A DNA stretch of 50,634 bases from a virus, in the IMG/VR virus record IMGVR_UViG_3300046812_000279, positions 1 to 50,634 of that record. One strand, 5' to 3'. Shown piece by piece: positions 45,113-50,634 of the stretch. The notes under the pieces are model-generated. The model was not told the origin of the DNA. It made no database searches and worked only from the letters and a program-made list of their open reading frames with translations. Position numbers and translations under genes: made by a program. Numbering within the stretch: position 1 is the stretch's first letter; each line of letters opens with the position of its first letter.

Positions 45113-48100
45113 ATGCCTGACGAACTCGACCTCGAAAACAACAACGCCTCCGAGTCATCGGAGGCTTCTGTACTTCCAGGTGTGGACACCGCCACACCTG
45201 GAACTCAGCCGGCCGAACCGGCGGCGAATCCTGCCTCCGCTGAGTTGGTCGGCAATGCGTACCTGGCCACCAAGCCAGATAACAGCGTTGACGGCTGGCG
45301 GCTCGGCAAGGGGACGACGCCGGACCAGGCTGAGGCGAAGATGCGGGACTTTCTCCGCACTCATTCGATCGCCGGCCGGAGCTACGGCGAAGCGATGGAC
45401 AATTGGGGCCGGTACTTCGAAGGGGTCGATAAGCCGAGCGAGGAACAGTATCAGAAGTTCGTCGATCGCGCTCCCGAAGAACACCTGCTCGACGTGACCC
45501 GCCGGCAAGCGGCTATCGATCAGCCGACAACCTCGGGGGCGACGATTCCCCTGGCGGCGTTCGGCCGCGACATACCTCGGGCCGCGATGTACGCCGAGTC
45601 GCTACGGCGGTTTCAGAATGGCACGGCGACCGGCGAAGATTACGGCACGATCGCCCACTATGAACTCGAACAGCAGCGGCGTGGCGAATTCGCCCAGCAA
45701 CACCCGTGGGGCAACCTGGCGATGCAACTGCCTGGCATGGCCCAGCAGTTCCGCATGATCGGACCGGTAGCCGCGTCGTTCGGTGCGACCTCGATGTTCG
45801 GCCGGGCGGCTCAAGCGGTCGGCACGGCCGCCCTACAGACGGCCGCCTTGCCGACGACATGGCTGCCGCAAGCGATGGCATCGAATGCCGAGCAAGGACG
45901 TGACCCCCTCGACATGAAGGGCATCGGCCAGGAGTTCGCTCCGGCGTTCCTGCAAATGGTGACCCTCGGAGCGATCGCCAAGGTGACCGGCGCCACACTG
46001 CCGTTTCAGGACACCGTCGCCGGCCGTGCGATCGCTCAGGGCCTCGGCTTCCCGGTCGGCCAGCAACTGACCGACTTCATGGGGTACGCAGTCGGGCTCA
46101 AGACCAGGTACGGGGCATTGCAGGACCTGGTCGAAGGGAAGCGGGGCGAGTTCGCTCAGCAAATCGCCCAAGAGATTTTCACCGGGGCCGCGTTTTCGCT
46201 CATGCACGGAAACGAGAAAGCCGGCAAGGAGAAAGTCGACCGGTTCGTCGAACTGTTCAACGAAGCGGCCGACAGCGAAGGGCCGGCCGGATCGGGTACC
46301 GAATTCCCTGGCGGCCCTCGGGAAGGTCCGCCCGGTGGCCACCCTCGGGGCGACTGGTCCGATGAGCAGTGGAATCAATGGCAGGATTGGTACGATCGCA
46401 CGGCAGGCGGCTACCGTCAGCCAGGCGGCAACGCTGGCCCGTCCGGTGGGTCCGCTGGTGGGGGAGGGGGACAGCGGCCCTCGGCGGGCTCGGCGGCCAG
46501 CAAAGCGGCCGACCAGATGGCCCGCGAAATCCTGAACGTCAAAGTCGGGGCGACGCCGGAAGAAGTTGCAGCTGCCTGGCGGCAGGCGGCCAACAAGTTC
46601 CATCCCGATCGGGGCGGGGACCCGATCAATTACCAGTGGGTAGATTGGGCCAAGTCGGTCCTCATGGGCGAAAAGGCCGGAGTTAGGAGCAAGACGGCCC
46701 GCCCTGACCAGGACTTCGACCCTAACCGCACGGGCGGCGTCGAGCCTGAACCCGGCCAGGCACCCCCGGAAGCTGCCAAAGCGGCACCCGAAGAACCGCC
46801 CGCCAGGCCGCCGGAGAGGCCCGTGGACGCTTCCGAGCCGCCACCTGCCCCGGACGTTGGCGAAAGGGCTCCGGCAGCGGCCCCGGAGACGGTAGAAGCA
46901 GCTGCCCCGGAGAGCGGCGACTTGATGGGGGCTCATGAAAGCCGGACACCCGGCGGAGACGCCTTGCTGGCGGAGCTCCGCGGTTCGCCGCATGCCGCCG
47001 AAGTCGCAGCTGCGGTCCCCAAGGGCTCGACGCCGATCGGCGAGCCAAACCAGGCTTTCGTCTACCGGACCCCGGAGGGCGAGATAATCCGGGTCGCAAA
47101 GGCCGGCGAGCGGGCCGACGTGCCCGAAATGCTCCAAGCCACGGAGACGAAGCGAATCGGCGATTGGCAGGTTGAGCGCCTGCCCGAAGTCGAGAAGGTC
47201 GGCGATCGGGAAGTCTTTCGAAAGTACGCCAAGCAACTGCGGGACGCGCTCCGGTCCCAAGGCTACCATCCGTCCGACCTGCACCCTGGCAACGTCGGCA
47301 TGTACAAGGGCAAGCCGGTCATCATCGACCCGGCGGCCGTCGTCAAGTTCCCGAACGCGGAGACGGCTGCCCGGTACAAGCCGGCTGAGGCACCACTCGA
47401 ACAGCGGATCAACGAAGCGAAAACAGCGCTCTATGACGCTGAGAACAAACTCGCCGAAGCGAAGGCCCGCGAAAAGCGGGAACTCGCCAACAAGAGCATG
47501 AAGCTGCGGCATGAGTACGACGCAGCCAAGAGCGACCGCCTGGCGATCGAACGGACTATCGACGGCACGGCTAAGGAGCCGGGGCTGAGGCGCAAACTCG
47601 CAGATCTCCGTGACGCCATCCACGTACGAGACGCGAGTGTAGAGGCGCCCGCCAGGTCGGTTTCAATGCTCGATCGGATTCGAGCAACCCAAACAGGGCA
47701 GGGGCGGCCGATCGCGCCCCCGACGTTGCGGCCGATCGGCTCGACGTCGACAACGCCAGGACGCGGGGCGGCCAAGGACCTGCTTCGCCGGGCCGGCGAC
47801 CAGGCGGCCGCCCTCCGGGCTCAGCAAGCCGCCAGGGGCCCCGAAGCTCCGCCGCCGGCCGAACAGGTCCAGGCCGGCATGTCGAAGGATTGGCGGGAGA
47901 GAGTCCTCGGCTATCGAGTCGAGCGATTTCAGACTCGCATCAAGGCGGCCCTCAGTCGGCCGACGCCGGAGAATGTTGGCCACGTCGCGGAGTCGATCGA
48001 ACGGCTCGCGCGAATGGCGATGTCTCGCGGCATGGACCCGGCCCAAACGCTTCATGACAAACTGCCCGAACTCGAGAGATTTCTGGCGATGATCGCCGAC

Positions 48101-50634
48101 AAGCCCGAACTACTCCCGCCCAATGAGGAAGAACGTCATGCAATTGCAGCCATCTTTGAATCCGCCAAATCTCAGTCCATCGAGCCGGCATCCGTTCGAC
48201 GTGGCATTGAACTCGCTCTACGCGGCCAGAGTCCATCGGCTGGGATTGCTCAGCCGAGCGCGGAAGCCGGCGGGGCTCAAGAAGGGGGCGGGGGTGCCGG
48301 TGCCTCGCCCGTACCTCAAGCCGCCAGTGGTCAGTTAGCCCCGCCGCTCGGTCCCGACGAAATGATGCCCAAAGGCGATCAGACCGTCAGCGAATTCCTC
48401 GACGACATCGAAGCGGCAGTGAAGTCAGCCAACCCGGACGACTTTGGGCTGTCGATCGACCCGGCCGAACCCAACAGCATCATGAAAGACGGCGTGAGGA
48501 TGGCCACCTTTGCCAGGAAGGCGACGCCGGCCGACCTACAGAAGGCCGCCAAGTTCCTCGCTGAGGAGTCAATCAAAAAGGACCCCGATCATCCGGCGAT
48601 GGTTGCCAAGCGCGAGCGTGAGACTCTTGGCCGGCCGACTGACAGTTTCGGCAAATCGCTGTTCGACGTGGCGAAGGAATTCGTCCAGGGCGAATCGGGC
48701 CAGTTGAACGTGCCATTGAACCGGGCGGCGATGAAGCAAGCCATCGAACAGGTCAAGCGGGCATTGCATTACGTCCGCGATGCGTTCGGCCGAATCTCGG
48801 GCAAGATGATGCCCTCGACGACGCGGATGAACCGCCAGGCCGGCGAGTCGCTGGCCCGCTGGGCGGTCGCCAATGAGTGGGCCGATCGCGCGGCCGACTA
48901 TTACACCGACCTGACCTTGGGCGAGGGGGCGAGCGAGGACGCCGACGCGATCGCTGGCGCCGTCCTCACCGAGCGACGGCTCCGGTACATTCGCAAGGTG
49001 TACCAGGAGAAAGCGGACGCGCTGCGGGACGACGCATCGACGCTGTTCGGCGACGCCTCGGCCGCCAAGCAAAAGGAAGCCGATAAGTACCAGAAGCTCG
49101 CCGACGAAGTCGAAACCGTCATTGGCAAGCCAGGCTCGGCACTGCCTGACTTCGCGGCCTACAAGCGTGTGCTGGGCTCGCCTCGCATGCAGAAGATTCT
49201 GGCCGATCGACGCGAGCAAGTCGTACCGGTCATGGAAGCCAATTTCCGCAAGTCCCAAGGGATGGACGACACGGACCCGATTATCTCGGAGACGCAGATT
49301 CCCGGCGACCCGGTCAACCTGAAAGCGATGCAGGGCGGCGAGTCGCCGACTAAGACGACGGTATTTACTCGCGGTGCCGGCAACTTGAAGAACCTGCGGA
49401 TGGGCAAATTCCCGTTCAAGGTTCAGGCAACCGGCAGCGCTGACGCATACGAAACGTCGTACCGGGCCATCATGGCGAACACGTTCCGTCGCGGGTATCC
49501 GGTCGCCGCTCGAGCCGAAGCTTACCGCGACCTGCATGCGGCCGGCCTGCTCAAGTGGGGCAATCGCGGCGAAACCAAGACGTTCGACGACAAGCCTGGC
49601 ATCTTCTTCCCCGATGCCAAGCCGCCCAAGGGGACGCAGTCGGCCGGCCCAAACGACGACGGGGCCTATGTGCATCCCGACATTGCCGGCGAGTTTCGGG
49701 CCGTGCTGGCGATTGACCCGGTTGAGGGCTACCAGAAAGCCCTGGCGACGATCAACGCTCTGCCGACGATCGCGGCCCTGGCATCCTCGGTCGAAGCGAC
49801 GACACACGGGACTAACCTGTTCCTCTCGGCGTTCGCACCTGGCGTCCGGCCGAATGACCTGCAACGCAACGCTTACAACCGCCTGGCCGGCTCGATGGAG
49901 TTCCGCAAGAAGCTCCTCAACCTGGCGAAGATCGGCGCCATCAAACCGCCTGGCATGGAATCGGGCTCTATGTTCGGCCCGATGAACAAGCTGGCCAACT
50001 TCGTCAACGGCAAGGATCTGCCCGAAGCGCTCAAGATGGGCGACCCGACCTATTGGGGCGGGAAGTACCTCGACGCCATGAGCGACATCATGAGGGTAAC
50101 CCTGGCCGATGCGTACCGCCGGCTCGCTCAGAAGGGCCTGGTACCGTCAACCGAAACCGGCCTGCGAGACTTCGTGAACCAGTGGGCCGGCCAGTACAAC
50201 AAGAAAGCTCAAAACGGCATGGTGCGGTTCCTCCGCAATACCGGCATCGGGCCGTTCGCAACCGCCAGCACAACGATGACATCGCGGGCCGTGCGATCGC
50301 TATTCGGCGGATCGGGAGCAAAGGGCACAAGTGCGGCCGCCTCGATCGCGCTCCGGGCTCTGACCCTCGGCAAGATGGCCGCCATGCTCGCCGGGGCGTT
50401 CGCGCTCAACTATGCGTCCTGGGGCCGCTGGGACGGCGACGACAATACCCCGTGGGGGGCCATCAAGCTCGGGACGGACAGCCACACCGGAAAGACGATC
50501 TACGTCGATACGCCGGTGTCGATGGTCCGCCGCGGCCTGCGTGCGCTCGGCTTCCTGGCTGCGATTGAGAAGTCCAGGCAGGGAGCTCCGCCCGGCGTCG
50601 TCGCCGACAAGATGGTTGACCAGGCTTGGCGATC
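45113..50634 (+). CDS. Giant polyvalent-type virion protein (J domain, kinase-like motif), continues at 1-431
   Basis: 1,941 residues in all, crossing the window ends. Order: Pro/Asn-rich N-terminus with a palindromic repeat (PGVDTATPG, ~22-30); helical region; Gly linker; a J domain (MAREILNV 469, HPD 497-499, GGD); a Pro/Glu/Ala linker; a kinase-like loop HPSDLHPGN (719-727) plus VIIDPAAV (D739); coiled coil (~775-830); further helical domains; a membrane-like segment near 1745-1770; and the tail at 1-431. This is the layout of polyvalent proteins, carried in the virion and injected with DNA to act on host targets. The J domain would recruit host DnaK. ATG 45113. Confidence 0.85.
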   Translation, partial: MPDELDLENNNASESSEASVLPGVDTATPGTQPAEPAANPASAELVGNAYLATKPDNSVDGWRLGKGTTPDQAEAKMRDFLRTHSIAGRSYGEAMDNWGRYFEGVDKPSEEQYQKFVDRAPEEHLLDVTRRQAAIDQPTTSGATIPLAAFGRDIPRAAMYAESLRRFQNGTATGEDYGTIAHYELEQQRRGEFAQQHPWGNLAMQLPGMAQQFRMIGPVAASFGATSMFGRAAQAVGTAALQTAALPTTWLPQAMASNAEQGRDPLDMKGIGQEFAPAFLQMVTLGAIAKVTGATLPFQDTVAGRAIAQGLGFPVGQQLTDFMGYAVGLKTRYGALQDLVEGKRGEFAQQIAQEIFTGAAFSLMHGNEKAGKEKVDRFVELFNEAADSEGPAGSGTEFPGGPREGPPGGHPRGDWSDEQWNQWQDWYDRTAGGYRQPGGNAGPSGGSAGGGGGQRPSAGSAASKAADQMAREILNVKVGATPEEVAAAWRQAANKFHPDRGGDPINYQWVDWAKSVLMGEKAGVRSKTARPDQDFDPNRTGGVEPEPGQAPPEAAKAAPEEPPARPPERPVDASEPPPAPDVGERAPAAAPETVEAAAPESGDLMGAHESRTPGGDALLAELRGSPHAAEVAAAVPKGSTPIGEPNQAFVYRTPEGEIIRVAKAGERADVPEMLQATETKRIGDWQVERLPEVEKVGDREVFRKYAKQLRDALRSQGYHPSDLHPGNVGMYKGKPVIIDPAAVVKFPNAETAARYKPAEAPLEQRINEAKTALYDAENKLAEAKAREKRELANKSMKLRHEYDAAKSDRLAIERTIDGTAKEPGLRRKLADLRDAIHVRDASVEAPARSVSMLDRIRATQTGQGRPIAPPTLRPIGSTSTTPGRGAAKDLLRRAGDQAAALRAQQAARGPEAPPPAEQVQAGMSKDWRERVLGYRVERFQTRIKAALSRPTPENVGHVAESIERLARMAMSRGMDPAQTLHDKLPELERFLAMIADKPELLPPNEEERHAIAAIFESAKSQSIEPASVRRGIELALRGQSPSAGIAQPSAEAGGAQEGGGGAGASPVPQAASGQLAPPLGPDEMMPKGDQTVSEFLDDIEAAVKSANPDDFGLSIDPAEPNSIMKDGVRMATFARKATPADLQKAAKFLAEESIKKDPDHPAMVAKRERETLGRPTDSFGKSLFDVAKEFVQGESGQLNVPLNRAAMKQAIEQVKRALHYVRDAFGRISGKMMPSTTRMNRQAGESLARWAVANEWADRAADYYTDLTLGEGASEDADAIAGAVLTERRLRYIRKVYQEKADALRDDASTLFGDASAAKQKEADKYQKLADEVETVIGKPGSALPDFAAYKRVLGSPRMQKILADRREQVVPVMEANFRKSQGMDDTDPIISETQIPGDPVNLKAMQGGESPTKTTVFTRGAGNLKNLRMGKFPFKVQATGSADAYETSYRAIMANTFRRGYPVAARAEAYRDLHAAGLLKWGNRGETKTFDDKPGIFFPDAKPPKGTQSAGPNDDGAYVHPDIAGEFRAVLAIDPVEGYQKALATINALPTIAALASSVEATTHGTNLFLSAFAPGVRPNDLQRNAYNRLAGSMEFRKKLLNLAKIGAIKPPGMESGSMFGPMNKLANFVNGKDLPEALKMGDPTYWGGKYLDAMSDIMRVTLADAYRRLAQKGLVPSTETGLRDFVNQWAGQYNKKAQNGMVRFLRNTGIGPFATASTTMTSRAVRSLFGGSGAKGTSAAASIALRALTLGKMAAMLAGAFALNYASWGRWDGDDNTPWGAIKLGTDSHTGKTIYVDTPVSMVRRGLRALGFLAAIEKSRQGAPPGVVADKMVDQAWR
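45176..45201. repeat. Dispersed palindrome, copy 9 (inside a gene)
   Basis: CCAGGTGTGG-ACACCG-CCACACCTGG. In frame it codes for P-G-V-D-T-A-T-P-G close to the N-terminus of the giant protein. Its spacer differs from all other copies. Confidence 0.95.
50508..50634. repeat. Terminal direct repeat, right copy
   Basis: Exact copy of 1-127. Removing one copy gives a unique genome length of 50,507 bp. See the left copy for interpretation. Confidence 0.95.

Noticed and set aside
45833-47623. 596-codon open frame on the minus strand inside the giant gene
   Set aside because: Antisense to an ORF whose J domain and other motifs are recognisable; composition of a shadow frame.
1-50634. Integrase, repressor, attachment site or CRISPR array
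   Set aside because: None recognised: no tyrosine or serine recombinase motifs and no regular repeat-spacer series.

Overview
The window is a complete, GC-rich (roughly 60% by eye) tailed-phage genome, probably from a metagenomic assembly. Bases 1-127 are repeated exactly at 50508-50634, so the molecule closes into a circle of 50,507 bp. One 1,941-codon gene runs across the junction (45113 to the end, then 1 to 431) in an unbroken frame. Terminase large subunit, portal, scaffold-like protein, major capsid protein, head-tail adaptor, a beta-propeller tail-nozzle protein and a tail fibre, with no tape measure, sheath or baseplate, point to a podovirus-like member of the Caudoviricetes. I saw no integrase, excisionase or repressor, so a lytic life cycle is the simpler reading. 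The host cannot be named from the sequence.

There are two arms. The left arm (about 298 to 20609) is entirely on the minus strand: about 40 small, tightly packed genes, very often joined by ATGA, GTGA or TGATG stop/start overlaps. It holds DNA metabolism and takeover functions: a clamp-loader-like AAA+ ATPase, an ArdC-N-like protein, a DUF3560-like/adenine methyltransferase fusion, an AAA_24/Sak4-like ATPase, a PD-(D/E)XK nuclease, a ParB-like protein, an SF2 helicase, a long coiled-coil protein, a GroES co-chaperonin, an HNH protein, a SWIM zinc protein, a RusA-like resolvase and a D12-class adenine methyltransferase. No DNA polymerase or primase was recognised, so replication probably relies on the host polymerase with phage-encoded recombination factors.

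The right arm (21108 to 50634, then 1 to 431) is entirely on the plus strand and carries virion genes: pre-terminase genes, terminase, portal, a block of unusual small genes (a PAS-domain protein, holin-like membrane proteins, a membrane-anchored papain-like protease, an exported Cys-Asn-Gly repeat protein), scaffold, capsid, adaptor, a PKD-domain protein, two nozzle-related proteins, internal virion proteins, a tail fibre, and the giant polyvalent-type protein with a J domain and a kinase-like motif. The arms diverge from a repeat-rich control region (20610-21107) with a DnaA-box-like site and a promoter predicted to give a leaderless first mRNA.

The most unusual signal is a family of nine near-identical 26-27 bp palindromes (CCAGGTGTGG, 6-7 nt, CCACACCTGG) scattered round the genome. 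Five lie a few bases after stop codons. Four lie inside genes, three of them demonstrably in one reading frame coding for PGV-x-x-ATPG and the fourth in the same frame. Other non-standard elements are a tRNA-like RNA (13973-14068) whose central arm carries a hairpin where the anticodon loop should be, and a hairpin-dense 310-nt non-coding stretch ending in a strong plus-strand terminator (1739-2050).
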